NCBI GenBank assembly: GCA_023228225.1
Contig: JALOBO010000014.1
Span: 1 to 33,272 of the forward strand
Reading direction: 5' to 3'
DNA from: Clostridia bacterium
Lineage (GTDB): Bacteria > Bacillota > Clostridia > Christensenellales > UBA1242
Length of the DNA: 33,272 nucleotides
The translations under genes and the position numbers were made by a program. Under the pieces are notes generated by a model, which had not been told where the DNA came from, ran no database searches, and saw only the letters and a list, made by a program, of their open reading frames with translations. Shown piece by piece: positions 7,965 to 15,720 of this stretch (position 1 is its first letter; every line of letters begins with the position of its first letter).

Positions 7965-9548
7965 TTATGCGCCTCCGCCTGTTATAAAATCAATAGTATC
8001 ATTGATTCCATCTGTTGACATTAAATAATATAATGATATTTCATCATCTGTTGCTAATTGATAGCCTGCAATACTTCCGTTCCAATAAACTTTATCACCA
8101 ACTTGTATATCAATAATTGCTCTTGGCGTTACTCCGGAATCTCCACTAAAATAACAAGAACAATTGAGTTTGGTATTATCGCCTACATCAATTCCAACCC
8201 CGTTTATTTCAACTTTGACATATGAATTATTTACGGGCGTTGTTGATATACCAAGCGTTGTTGCTAATGAACCGTCTGCTGTTGTAACAAGACAATCCAT
8301 TTTTTTATCGCTAGCTGTATCTTGAATCGACGCAAACGCAGTTGCCCACACTGCAGCGTTTGGTGTATCAATTACGCATATGTATGTTTTATATGTTATT
8401 GTATTTACCCACAATGTACCTATTTCTGCTGTTTCGTACGATACAGATGGCGGGATACTACTATCACCAGCGTTTGGATTACGTGCTGCATTTATTGTTT
8501 TTCTTTGAAATCCAGTATGACCAGATTCGTTGAATCCCAATTCAAATAACTCCGAGTGATTTGCAGTTCCGCTGCCTGGCGAACCTATTGTTCCACTTAT
8601 TGCTGCTATATCATTGTTGCTGATTGACGCGCTTAAACTTGTACAAAAATGTGTTCGAAGTACTTTGTACAATTTTTTATCTGGTGCTGTTATGTTTCCA
8701 TTATCATAAGATAATATTTGACCTGCTAAATAAGTATAACGTTTTCTTAAATCTGCTCCTGCATCGTGGTGAGTTGTTATACTTGTAATTACATTACTTA
8801 ATAAAGTGCCAGGCGTTATTGCTGGCGCATTTATTGATTGTCCTGTTTTATAATTCAAATAATTTTCAGACGTTCCTTCTGCTGAAACACCCCAACTCCA
8901 AGGACGTAAATGATTGAATCCTGACGCTGAACTGTAATTGGCAGGTACATATACTATACCTAAAAGTACAGATTCATCTGCAAACAATCCTGCATTGTTT
9001 AATTGAGTTTCAACGTATGATACATTGAAAAGATCCGTTAAATTTGTCGAACCATTCACGACAGTTATTTTTGCTTTGTAAAAAGCAGTGTCTGATATTT
9101 CTGCTCTGTTTGGATAACCACTAGATGCATATATTAAATCATATCGACCATACGATGATGTTGGTAATACTGTTATATCGCCTGGTGCATTATCTGCTTG
9201 AACTACTGCTTTGTGACGATATGTTACGCCATTAATTCTTACATAGCCATTTGTTATTCTAATGTATAAAGGGTCGGCGTCGCCGCCCGCTCCTTCGATT
9301 GAAACAACTTGCATTCCATTTATAATTGCATTTTCTGTATTTAATGCAATTATTTGTTTTGAATCTGATGTGTACAATTGTCCAGTGTACAGATTTATTC
9401 CAATCTCACCTTGATAGATTGTTTGATTTGTCCATGTACTTGCATCGTCAACATGATTTGTTCCAGGAACTGCTACAACTGGAGATTCAGATTTATCTGT
9501 CCAGTATTTTGAAATTCTTCTAGAAAATTGTGTTATTATGTTGCTCAT
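7965..9548 (-). CDS. Phage structural protein, probable baseplate or fibre-base component (527 aa)
   Basis: Not recognised as a named T4 protein. The sequence is typical of a baseplate wedge or fibre-connecting protein: near the N-terminus GEIGINLYTGQLYTSDSKQIIAL (about 48-70) resembles the start of many fibre proteins, followed by YVRINGVTYRHKAVV and a stretch with GRYDLIYA (about 133-140) seen in baseplate-associated domains. The C-terminal 120 residues (KMDCLVTTADGSLAT, then VGDKVYWNGS, LATDDEISLYYLMS) resemble a beta-sandwich tip. No membrane segments. ATG start; a late-type element lies 18 nt upstream. Confidence 0.65.
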   Translation of the reverse strand: MSNIITQFSRRISKYWTDKSESPVVAVPGTNHVDDASTWTNQTIYQGEIGINLYTGQLYTSDSKQIIALNTENAIINGMQVVSIEGAGGDADPLYIRITNGYVRINGVTYRHKAVVQADNAPGDITVLPTSSYGRYDLIYASSGYPNRAEISDTAFYKAKITVVNGSTNLTDLFNVSYVETQLNNAGLFADESVLLGIVYVPANYSSASGFNHLRPWSWGVSAEGTSENYLNYKTGQSINAPAITPGTLLSNVITSITTHHDAGADLRKRYTYLAGQILSYDNGNITAPDKKLYKVLRTHFCTSLSASISNNDIAAISGTIGSPGSGTANHSELFELGFNESGHTGFQRKTINAARNPNAGDSSIPPSVSYETAEIGTLWVNTITYKTYICVIDTPNAAVWATAFASIQDTASDKKMDCLVTTADGSLATTLGISTTPVNNSYVKVEINGVGIDVGDNTKLNCSCYFSGDSGVTPRAIIDIQVGDKVYWNGSIAGYQLATDDEISLYYLMSTDGINDTIDFITGGGA

Positions 9549-9566
9549 TGAACTTTATTATTTTAA

Positions 9567-9575
9567 TATATATTC
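9567..9575 (-). promoter_or_regulatory. Late-type promoter element GAATATATA
   Basis: Copy of the recurrent element (continuing TTAAAATAATAAAG) in the gap upstream of the structural gene starting at 9548. Confidence 0.5.
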
Positions 9576-9577
9576 AT

Positions 9578-10441
9578 TTACGAAGCAACAAGAATCTGTA
9601 CCTGTAAAGCTTTTGAGTGCGTATTTTTAATCCAAACAGTTTCAATTAAATTCATATCTGTTTCGTTTACATCATCGTCTGCTGTATTCAAATAAAGTTT
9701 ACTTAAATTTCGGAAAGTGGCATTTGCGCCATTTGTTTGATAATCATCGTCATACGCATATTTAATATGTTTATCGTTTGATGCTAATGGAGGGTTTACG
9801 TTTTCAACATATAAAGGTTCAACTAACACAAATCGGAATCTACCGTTTGGATAACGTATAGGAGTTTGCGTCAATACATTTGTTATTATGCTAGCATCAA
9901 TTGATAATGAATATGTAAATGCTATGCCAGGCGTCACTGCACGTATTTGAAACGTTTGTGAACTTTCAACAATGTTATAAATTTCAATTTGTGTTTTTAT
10001 ATTTGCATTTGCATTTATAGCAGCTTTAATGTTTGTTATTAAATTTGCAAACGTAGTGCCAGAAACAAAAGAAACTGTTTCACTTATGCCAAGAGAAATA
10101 CATGAAACTGATAATGAACAGTTCGTGCTTATTGTCGGTGTTCCGATAAAATAAGAAGATACATCATATTGATAAATTTCTCTTCTTATTCCATAATCTG
10201 TAACCATGCCAGAATCAACTCTTCTTATTTCGCCTGGCTGTAAAACTGCAATCGTATCATTATAACAATCAACAGGTACGAAAAAATTCTTTAAGCAAAT
10301 GCACGCAACAGTGTTTGGACCTTTTACTATACATAATTTGTTAGGATCTATGAATCTTAACATCATTATGTTTGAATACAATGATGGACAAACAAGTCCT
10401 GATGCTGCGCTTATTTCTGGTTGTGCAATATTTCCACTCAT
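9578..10441 (-). CDS. Structural protein of unknown family, baseplate region (287 aa)
   Basis: A 287-residue protein with no recognised family. Composition is that of a virion protein: beta-strand rich, no membrane helices, few charged runs. Cysteines occur in the first third (VCPSLY, KLCIVKG, VACICLKN, VDCYND). Notable segments are AVLQPGEIRRVDSG (about 66-79) and a C-terminal half around RYPNGRFRFVLVEPLYVENV. It lies between the possible lysis genes and the next structural gene and is likely transcribed from the late-type element inside the end of the upstream membrane-protein gene, 74 nt before its ATG. Role in the baseplate is inferred from position. Confidence 0.5.
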   Translation of the reverse strand: MSGNIAQPEISAASGLVCPSLYSNIMMLRFIDPNKLCIVKGPNTVACICLKNFFVPVDCYNDTIAVLQPGEIRRVDSGMVTDYGIRREIYQYDVSSYFIGTPTISTNCSLSVSCISLGISETVSFVSGTTFANLITNIKAAINANANIKTQIEIYNIVESSQTFQIRAVTPGIAFTYSLSIDASIITNVLTQTPIRYPNGRFRFVLVEPLYVENVNPPLASNDKHIKYAYDDDYQTNGANATFRNLSKLYLNTADDDVNETDMNLIETVWIKNTHSKALQVQILVAS

Positions 10442-10458
10442 TATTGGTTTTGAATATT

Positions 10459-11196
10459 TTAATTGTCAAGTCCAGGTGTCGTTTTTGGGTGACGAGTTCC
10501 TGTTCTTGTTTTATTTATATATTCTTCTACCATTTGTTTAAATGCGGGTACCGTTTGGTCGACATCTTTTAATATGTCTTCATGAACAATCGGAGTTTCA
10601 TTTATTTCTTTATTTGTAACTTCGTCGCCTGTGTTCATGTCTGTTGTTTCAACAACTTCCGCTATTGAATCAGTTTCTTTTGTTTCATCAGACAATGTTT
10701 CAGAGACTTGATTTGTTTGTGTGGTTTGTATTTGTTCAATTGGTTTCGTATCACTGGCAGGCTTTATATAATCAACTAGCGCCTTTATAAATCCTAATGC
10801 AACAATAGGAAGTACCGCACCACTCACAATTGCCAAAATTCTTTTTTGTTCAATTGCGTCCATGTCTTGTAGACCGAATAATTGAATCCAACCAGTAAAA
10901 TCGTGTAAATGAGCAAATGCATAAAACGTATTTCCCATTATTTGCATAGCAGTTAATACTAAGAATAATGACCATACGATAAATTTATTCATTTTATCTA
11001 ATACGATAATTGATGCTAATGACGCAGCTGCACCTACTTCGAATGCAATTGCTAATGTTGTGGCCATTGTTGGATTATTACTCAATCCGAAGAATTGAAT
11101 AACGTGTACCATTGATATGACACTGACTAAAATGTATAATGATACGAATGAAAAAATAATGAAGTAGTGAAGTAATTTATTTTTACTTGTTTTCAT
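10459..11196 (-). CDS. Four-helix membrane protein, holin candidate
   Basis: A 245-residue membrane protein with four strongly hydrophobic segments at about 9-34, 43-66, 72-92 and 120-142. A long polar tail follows (about 145-245), rich in Thr, Glu and Asp (for example SETLSDETKETDSIAEVVE). No known enzyme motif. It overlaps the upstream spanin-like gene by 14 nt. A membrane protein next to a single-pass coiled-coil protein suggests a lysis pair, with this one as holin, but no endolysin is visible nearby and the length is greater than most holins. An alternative is an inner-membrane protein acting in superinfection exclusion or DNA entry. The end of the gene encodes EEYINK, whose codons double as a late-type promoter element for the next gene. 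Confidence 0.5.
   Translation of the reverse strand: MKTSKNKLLHYFIIFSFVSLYILVSVISMVHVIQFFGLSNNPTMATTLAIAFEVGAAASLASIIVLDKMNKFIVWSLFLVLTAMQIMGNTFYAFAHLHDFTGWIQLFGLQDMDAIEQKRILAIVSGAVLPIVALGFIKALVDYIKPASDTKPIEQIQTTQTNQVSETLSDETKETDSIAEVVETTDMNTGDEVTNKEINETPIVHEDILKDVDQTVPAFKQMVEEYINKTRTGTRHPKTTPGLDN
10512..10524 (-). promoter_or_regulatory. Late-type promoter element inside an upstream gene
   Basis: GAATATATAAATA overlaps codons near the 3' end of the membrane-protein gene and lies about 74 nt upstream of the structural gene starting at 10441. It matches the intergenic copies exactly. Confidence 0.45.
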
Positions 11197-11488
11197 TTTT
11201 AAGTTTTGTTATTTCATTTTCGATTTCAGATTGTCTTTGTACGTCTAACATTTTTCGGTCTGTTGCTTGTATGAAACGCTTTTCTGTTTCAAGACCTTGT
11301 ATTTGTAATTCTGTTTTTGTTGTTGAGTTATTTTTTAATTCAATAACTTCAGTACGCAAAGAATCGGTTTCTTTCGATAATCTTTTTGTTGCACTGCTTG
11401 TGCTGCAACTATTGCATGTATTTAATGATGTTAATAAAATCAAAAATACAATTGCATAGAATAAATGTTTTACTTTAATTTCTTTCAT
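11183..11488 (-). CDS. Spanin-like single-pass coiled-coil protein
   Basis: A 101-residue protein with a short basic N-terminus (MKEIKVKH), one hydrophobic segment (about 9-24) ending in a Cys-rich turn (NTCNSCSTS), then a highly charged region (about 35-101) predicted to form a coiled coil. This is the topology of an i-spanin (Rz) or a lipid-anchored o-spanin; the site around Cys25 is not a canonical lipobox, so an inner-membrane anchor is more likely. It overlaps the putative holin gene. Spanins link inner and outer membranes and disrupt the outer membrane in the final step of Gram-negative lysis, consistent with a Bacteroidota host. Function is inferred from topology and neighbours. The leader contains the ACAAA-CTAA motif before ATG. 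Confidence 0.45.
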   Translation of the reverse strand: MKEIKVKHLFYAIVFLILLTSLNTCNSCSTSSATKRLSKETDSLRTEVIELKNNSTTKTELQIQGLETEKRFIQATDRKMLDVQRQSEIENEITKLKNENK

Positions 11489-11494
11489 GATATT

Positions 11495-11746
11495 TTAGTT
11501 TGTGTGTCTTTCGTTCAACACTGTTAAGTATATTTTCTTTAAGTTCTTTAGTTTTTCTTTTATAACACTTAAGTTATAATTTTCAATTTCTTCGCCATCA
11601 AGTAATTTTTTTAAAGAATCGCCTTCAAGCAAAATGATAATAAAAGACAATTGGTCTAAAAGTTCAATATCAGTTAAAACCAATACTGAACTTTTAACCA
11701 AGTCAAGTTCCAAATTATTTTTCAGATTCTGTTGTTGATTCAACAT
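11495..11746 (-). CDS. Small hypothetical protein (83 aa)
   Basis: An unrecognised, probably all-helical protein with alternating Leu/Ile and charged residues (for example LLDQLSFIIILLEGDSLKKLL), soluble rather than membrane-inserted. It overlaps the upstream 183-residue gene by 32 nt, which supports translational coupling. No domain or role can be assigned. Confidence 0.45.
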   Translation of the reverse strand: MLNQQQNLKNNLELDLVKSSVLVLTDIELLDQLSFIIILLEGDSLKKLLDGEEIENYNLSVIKEKLKNLKKIYLTVLNERHTN

Positions 11747-12266
11747 TTTCTGCTTCGTCTTCTTTAAAAGTATTCATTGGTGCTTCAGGGTCAACACCAT
11801 GTTCTAAACTTTGTAATCTGAATGTCATTTCTTCAAATTCGCGTTTATCTTGTTCTGCTCTAGATTTTGCTTGATTGATAGCTTTAATCAATTCAGTCAT
11901 TGCCTCAGCTTCAGGTAATCCTTTGCCTTCGTGTTTAGACATGAAATAATATAATGCTTCCAACGCAACAGGCGTAATCATCAATTCTGCTCTAGCAGGG
12001 TCTGTAATAAAATCATGTAAAATTCTGTTTACTTCAAGAACACCTATGCATTCAGTAAATCTCCATTTTGCTTCTTTTACAATGAATTGTTTAATTTTCT
12101 TTGCAATTGCGTCGCCACCTGGAATTAAATACTTTTTGTTTTCTAGTTCATCTTTTTTCTCTTCGATTTCAATTTTAAGTTTTTCGATAACTTCTGGATT
12201 GATACCTGATGTTTTTGTTGTTTCTACTTTGTCAACAACGATTTCTACTTCTTGTGTCTTAGACAT
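11715..12266 (-). CDS. Hypothetical helical protein (183 aa)
   Basis: A soluble protein of unknown family. Residues about 24-45 are a charged helix (VIEKLKIEIEEKKDELENKK). The central part has a conserved-looking core: YLIPGGDAIAKKIKQFIVKEAKW (about 46-68) and a helix ending ALYYFMSKHEGKGL (about 104-117). The C-terminus is acidic and disordered. It has a late-type element 34 nt upstream and an ACAAAAACTAAT motif just before the ATG, nearly the same leader as the hub gene starting at 20739. This suggests late expression, so a virion or assembly role is possible but unproven. Confidence 0.5.
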   Translation of the reverse strand: MSKTQEVEIVVDKVETTKTSGINPEVIEKLKIEIEEKKDELENKKYLIPGGDAIAKKIKQFIVKEAKWRFTECIGVLEVNRILHDFITDPARAELMITPVALEALYYFMSKHEGKGLPEAEAMTELIKAINQAKSRAEQDKREFEEMTFRLQSLEHGVDPEAPMNTFKEDEAENVESTTESEK

Positions 12267-12291
12267 ACTATTAGTTTTTGTGATTTATAAT

Positions 12292-13032
12292 TTATTTTTG
12301 TATATATTCTTTATAAAATATGCCGACAAGGTAAAGAAAGCAATTTAAGTATACATCCATTTCATTTGCATGAACAATGTATTTTTGGCATCCTTCGGGC
12401 GTTGCAATCCAAATAGCAGCGTAATCTGGTTTCTTTTTGTACAATTCAAAATACGCTTGCGCATATGCAGCAGCTTGTATTTTGTACTTTACAAGTTTTC
12501 TTTGGTAATCAGTTACAATTTTAGTTGATGTTTTATAATCACCAACTACAAGTTTTCCTTCGTTATCATAATAGATAATATCAGTACGTCCTGCGTATTT
12601 GTATTTTGGTGAGACCATTAATCCTTCAATCATTACAGGTTTTGCAAACTCTGTAATAAAATCAGATTGATAAATGTTATAAAAGAAATTTCTACCTAAT
12701 TCAAAAAATTTCTTATCGACATCTGGAAATAATGTAGGTGTTTTTTGTTGCGTATATAATAAAGCATCATCAGGGGATTTGCCCATCTTTAAAGCAACCG
12801 CATAATTTTCAAGGTATGAATGCATAACGGAACCTCTATCGGCGCCACGTCTTGAAACGTATTCCCATACTTCAGGCGATAAATTTCCTTTTAATTCAGC
12901 AACTTCTAAATCTTCTAATTTAGAAAGTATAGTTGTTACCGATGGATATTTTGCTCGCTTTTCTCCAAATTCTATTTCGTAGAATCCTTCAGAATTTCTG
13001 TTGCCTTTTAAAATAGCACGTTCCATACCCAT
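12292..13032 (-). CDS. PD-(D/E)XK nuclease (RecB/Cas4-like exonuclease domain)
   Basis: A 246-residue nuclease. Visible motifs in order: YPSVTTIL near the N-terminus (29-36), RGSVMHSYLE (66-75) with the conserved His, GRTDII (148-153) with Asp151, VVGDYKTS (162-169) with Asp165 and Lys167 forming the D-x-K of the active site, and QAAAYAQAY (186-194), the QxxxY motif of RecB-family nucleases. Such phage proteins act in recombination, DNA end processing or host DNA degradation; which applies here is unknown. It overlaps the upstream gene by 25 nt. An alternative in-frame ATG lies two codons downstream of the first. The final codons (EYIQK) overlap the late-type element for the next gene. Confidence 0.85.
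   Translation of the reverse strand: MGMERAILKGNRNSEGFYEIEFGEKRAKYPSVTTILSKLEDLEVAELKGNLSPEVWEYVSRRGADRGSVMHSYLENYAVALKMGKSPDDALLYTQQKTPTLFPDVDKKFFELGRNFFYNIYQSDFITEFAKPVMIEGLMVSPKYKYAGRTDIIYYDNEGKLVVGDYKTSTKIVTDYQRKLVKYKIQAAAYAQAYFELYKKKPDYAAIWIATPEGCQKYIVHANEMDVYLNCFLYLVGIFYKEYIQK
12301..12309 (-). promoter_or_regulatory. Late-type promoter element GAATATATA
   Basis: Copy of the element, overlapping the last codons of the nuclease gene, 34 nt before the ATG at 12266. Confidence 0.45.
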
Positions 13033-13463
13033 GATAAACCTGATAAAATTGTGGAAATTTTAATTAAGCAGGTTATCAAAATACCTAGTATGAACATTAT
13101 ACGTAAAAAGTAAAGAACTGTAAATTCTTTAAACAAGGGTGAGTAAACAATAAGGTAAGATCTGTCAGTTTTCTTTTCAATTGCAGGAAACATTATTTCA
13201 TGCAAATCCAATGTTTTTAAGTATTTGTTTATTGGACTTAACATTTCCAATAAACGAGTTCGGCGCACGATTTCTTCTTCGCCCACATCTTCTTTACGTA
13301 GATTAAGCACTGTGAATATTCGTCCAACCCAGTCAACACGCAGTCCAAAGGACTGCCATGTTGGTGTGTTTTTATTTTTTCTTGCAGTTCGTTTGATATA
13401 AAAAAAGTTTATAACTTCACGTGTTGCAAGGTAGAGTCTATATTCTCTAATTGATTTTTTCAT
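13008..13463 (-). CDS. Hypothetical protein with C-terminal membrane segment
   Basis: A 151-residue protein. The first about 110 residues are basic and soluble (ATREVINFFYIKRTARKNKN, then TWQSFGLRVDWVGRIFTVLNL, LSPINKYLKTLDLHE). Residues about 113-140 are strongly hydrophobic (VLYFLRIMFILGILITCLI) and probably anchor the protein in the membrane. No known domain. Its ATG directly follows the stop of the sigma-factor gene (TAAATG), and its end overlaps the nuclease gene by 25 nt, so it is in one operon with both and likely shares the host-type promoters. Role unknown. Confidence 0.6.
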   Translation of the reverse strand: MKKSIREYRLYLATREVINFFYIKRTARKNKNTPTWQSFGLRVDWVGRIFTVLNLRKEDVGEEEIVRRTRLLEMLSPINKYLKTLDLHEIMFPAIEKKTDRSYLIVYSPLFKEFTVLYFLRIMFILGILITCLIKISTILSGLSWVWNVLF

Positions 13464-14111
13464 TTATCTGTATTTTTGGTCCTCAGCAAATAATTGAACC
13501 AATTCAGGTTCATTTGTTACAAGAATTTTTCGTATCAAATCTTTTCCACGAAAAACTTTATTCTTTGCGCTGTTTTCAGGAATGCTCATTTCTTCTGCAA
13601 TTGTTTTGTAAGGTTTTTTATCAACATGCCATTTAATCAATGCAGTTTTAATGATTCCTTCTTTTCCAGAATCTTTCAAACCGTTTATTGCATCAATAGT
13701 TTTGTTGTAAAGTACTTCGACCACATCATATTTTGGTTTTGTGTCGAATTCATCAAAATCAGAATCAATTGATATTGCGCTTTCATTAACAGTGCCTTCC
13801 TCAAACATTCTGTCTAAAGATTTTGTTCTGTTTGTGTGTCTTTTTGCAAGCAAGCATTCGTTGTATGCAATTCTGTAAATCCAGGTAGAGAAAGCAGCAG
13901 CTCCAGGATTATATTGGTCGATGTTTTGCCACACTTTTGCAAACACGATGTTTACAATTTCTTGACGTGATTCAGGATCCGTTTCAATAGTTGCAATTTT
14001 TTTAAGAACACCTGGTTTTAAACGGTTCATTAAAATTTTGAATCGTTTTTCAGATTTTGTTTCAATAAATGCATTTGCAAGATCTTGAATTTGAGATTTA
14101 GGTTGTGCCAT
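13464..14111 (-). CDS. RNA polymerase sigma factor, gp55/ECF-like
   Basis: A 215-residue sigma-70 family protein with only regions 2 and 4, like ECF sigma factors and the T4 late sigma gp55. Region 2 spans about 25-92, including ESRQEIVNIVFAKVWQNIDQY and FSTWIYRIAYNECLLAKR, the core-binding and -10-recognition helices. An acidic linker (SIDSDFDEFD) follows. Region 4 (about 135-195) ends in a helix-turn-helix: KPYKTIAEEMSIPENSAKNKVFRGKDLI. The protein should direct host RNA polymerase to phage promoters. The recurring GAATATATAA(A/T) element, similar to the T4 late box, is a good candidate target. Two host-type promoters lie upstream, fitting expression by the host sigma factor before late transcription. 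Family is clear; late specificity is inference. Confidence 0.85.
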   Translation of the reverse strand: MAQPKSQIQDLANAFIETKSEKRFKILMNRLKPGVLKKIATIETDPESRQEIVNIVFAKVWQNIDQYNPGAAAFSTWIYRIAYNECLLAKRHTNRTKSLDRMFEEGTVNESAISIDSDFDEFDTKPKYDVVEVLYNKTIDAINGLKDSGKEGIIKTALIKWHVDKKPYKTIAEEMSIPENSAKNKVFRGKDLIRKILVTNEPELVQLFAEDQKYR

Positions 14112-14155
14112 AATTTTAGTTTATTTTAAGTGACGTTTAGATTAATATTTAAAAA

Positions 14156-14186
14156 CAAATATACAACATTTATTCATCAATAGCAA
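14156..14186 (-). promoter_or_regulatory. Bacteroidota-type promoter, proximal (TTG-N20-TATATTTG)
   Basis: On the minus strand TTG (14186-14184), 20 bases, then TATATTTG (14163-14156). This exactly fits the Bacteroidota primary-sigma consensus TTG-N19-21-TAnnTTTG. It lies about 45 nt before the sigma-factor ATG. Confidence 0.75.
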
Positions 14187-14258
14187 TTATTTATGAATTT
14201 ATTTTGTAAATTTATTCCTTCAGTTCTTTAAGTTATTGTATGATTAATTAATTAAAAT

Positions 14259-14289
14259 CAAATATACAACATTAATGAAGCAATAGCAA
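14259..14289 (-). promoter_or_regulatory. Bacteroidota-type promoter, distal (TTG-N20-TATATTTG)
   Basis: A second copy: TTG (14289-14287), 20-base spacer, TATATTTG (14266-14259). Sequence around both copies is similar (TTGCTATTG and ATGTTGTATATTTG shared), so they arose by duplication about 103 bp apart. Confidence 0.75.
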
Positions 14290-14307
14290 ATTTTTATGAT
14301 AGATTTT

Positions 14308-14341
14308 TGAAACATTGGTTACTTTTTTCACCAATGTTTCA
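14308..14341 (-). terminator. Stem-loop (12-bp perfect stem) after small gene
   Basis: TGAAACATTGGT and ACCAATGTTTCA flank a 10-base loop, 15 nt past the stop of the 101-residue gene. On the minus strand the stem is followed by AAAAATC rather than a U-tract, so it is either an RNA-stability hairpin, a weak terminator, or a protein-binding palindrome near the distal promoter. Confidence 0.45.
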
Positions 14342-14355
14342 AATCATATCATTTA

Positions 14356-14661
14356 TTATTTCGTTTCTGCTTCAGGTGTAACAAGTTTCACGTGGTCTTT
14401 AACGCCTGCGAAAATGTTTGCAACTTCATCGTATGGATAATTTCCCAATACACCGATGATTGTGTTAATTTCCTTTTCAGTCATTACTTCTTTACCAATT
14501 AAAGGCATAACACCAGCAACTTGTGAAAAAGGTTTTGTTCCGAATAAGTTTCTTACTGCGCCTGAAAATTCTTTTGATACTGTGAATTGGTTTTCAACTG
14601 CTTGTTCAACTGTTTCAACAACTTTTGCATCTGTAATTTCTGTGTTTTTTGTTTTAGACAT
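14356..14661 (-). CDS. Small hypothetical protein (101 aa)
   Basis: An unrecognised soluble protein. The N-terminal 25 residues are charged and probably disordered (MSKTKNTEITDAKVVETVEQ); residues about 28-92 form a compact helical region with GKEVMTEKEINTIIGVLGNYPYDEVANIF. It follows the kinase gene by four bases and precedes the stem-loop at 14308-14341, so it ends that operon. Its composition, with small polar N-terminus and folded core, resembles other late phage small proteins, but no role can be named. Confidence 0.5.
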   Translation of the reverse strand: MSKTKNTEITDAKVVETVEQAVENQFTVSKEFSGAVRNLFGTKPFSQVAGVMPLIGKEVMTEKEINTIIGVLGNYPYDEVANIFAGVKDHVKLVTPEAETK

Positions 14662-14665
14662 AACT

Positions 14666-15208
14666 TTATATTTTGTTTTTGTTTGTTAATACTTTTATTA
14701 AATTTGGTAATATGTTTTCTGTTTGTAACGATATCTTCATATCCCAAGGCATTCCCCATTGTTCCCAATTTTCAAAATCAATTTCATCAGATACCCATCG
14801 TCTGTTTGAATCATCGTGTTTATCGCCTCTTCCATTTATTCTACTAACACGAAGTTGTATCGAGGTTTCAATATATATTATGATAAAATTTTCACGTGGC
14901 ATTATATCTAAATATTTTTGCAATCCTCTTGGCGTTAATAATAATACATCAGCAGCATTAAAATCTTCATGTGTTAAACCGTAGTACCAGCCATTAAAAT
15001 TATCAACTTCTACGAATGATCCTAATTTAATGTTATCTTCAAATTGTTCTTTAGAAACAAATCGGTAATCAACATTTTGTTTTTCGTAATCTCGCATTGG
15101 ACGAGATGTTGTACTTAATTGCCCTTTAAACCCAAATTTCTCTAGTTCCATTGCAATTGTTGACTTACCTGAACAACTTTTTCCTACTAATACTATTTTT
15201 TTATCCAT
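14666..15208 (-). CDS. Guanylate kinase-like nucleotide kinase
   Basis: A 180-residue P-loop kinase. The ATG at 15208 is chosen over an upstream TTG (eight codons earlier) because it places the P-loop at the usual position: KKIVLVGKSCSGKST (residues 3-17). TTSRPMRDYEKQNVDYRFVS (about 33-52) is the guanylate-kinase GMP-binding segment (TSRPxR, then Y-F-V/S), followed by GSFVEV and GWYYGL. A lid-like region has RVSRINGRGDKHDD. It likely phosphorylates GMP or dGMP to supply nucleotides during infection, though phage relatives can have other dNMP substrates. A variant TATATAATAA box (15232-15246) lies upstream. Confidence 0.75.
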   Translation of the reverse strand: MDKKIVLVGKSCSGKSTIAMELEKFGFKGQLSTTSRPMRDYEKQNVDYRFVSKEQFEDNIKLGSFVEVDNFNGWYYGLTHEDFNAADVLLLTPRGLQKYLDIMPRENFIIIYIETSIQLRVSRINGRGDKHDDSNRRWVSDEIDFENWEQWGMPWDMKISLQTENILPNLIKVLTNKNKI

Positions 15209-15231
15209 GTACTTAACTGTTTTGTAAAACA

Positions 15232-15246
15232 ATTATTATATACAAG
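15232..15246 (-). promoter_or_regulatory. Possible variant late-type element (TGTATATAATAAT)
   Basis: Between the 80-residue gene and the kinase start; differs from the consensus at the 5' GAA. Weak candidate. Confidence 0.25.
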
Positions 15247-15250
15247 ACTT

Positions 15251-15493
15251 TTAAATAGTTTCATGGTTTTTGCCATCGCTTTTTCTTAAAGCAAGATCTT
15301 TGTTTGATGAACGTATGCCTGGTTCGAAATATGGAGTTTGCGATTTGAATTGAGACCGCATATACGCAATTATTTTGTCACCAGGTGCAGGTAAAACTGC
15401 TGTTTCTGGTGCAGGATAATCGCTTGTTTCAATTTTTGATTCCTCAGTGTTTCCTTTAAGATAATCTTCGTAATTTATACTACTGTTTTCCAT
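15251..15493 (-). CDS. Small hypothetical protein (80 aa)
   Basis: An unrecognised polar protein, probably largely disordered: MENSSINYEDYLKGNTEES, a Pro-rich middle (SDYPAPETAVLPAPGDK), then IAYMRSQFKSQTPYFEPGI and a basic end. Its ATG lies 14 nt inside the preceding coiled-coil gene, suggesting coupling. Located right after the tape measure and coiled-coil genes, it could be a tail accessory or assembly protein; this is position-based only. Confidence 0.45.
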   Translation of the reverse strand: MENSSINYEDYLKGNTEESKIETSDYPAPETAVLPAPGDKIIAYMRSQFKSQTPYFEPGIRSSNKDLALRKSDGKNHETI

Positions 15494-15710
15494 TTTCAGA
15501 TTCTATTTTTAATTTTTGAAGTTTCACTTTATATTTTTCAATATCTAATTGACACATTCTATAATCTAAAGACGCAATCATAGTTCTCGTTTTATTGTTT
15601 GCCTTTTTTGCAGCATCGAGTCTATGTTTTATATACTTTAATTTTTCAAGTTTCGCTTTTAACGTTTCTTGAGTTTGTTTTGTCATTTCGACATTTGATA
15701 TTGGTTCCAT
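15480..15710 (-). CDS. Small coiled-coil protein downstream of tape measure
   Basis: A 76-residue highly charged protein, almost entirely one predicted coiled coil (TLKAKLEKLKYIKHRLDAAKK, then MCQLDIEKYKVKLQKLKIE). The ATG at 15710 is preferred to an upstream TTG at 15749 because it starts after the tape-measure stop (15721) rather than inside that gene. No family recognised. Position suggests a role in tail assembly. Confidence 0.5.
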   Translation of the reverse strand: MEPISNVEMTKQTQETLKAKLEKLKYIKHRLDAAKKANNKTRTMIASLDYRMCQLDIEKYKVKLQKLKIESENGKQ

Positions 15711-15720
15711 AATTTCAATT

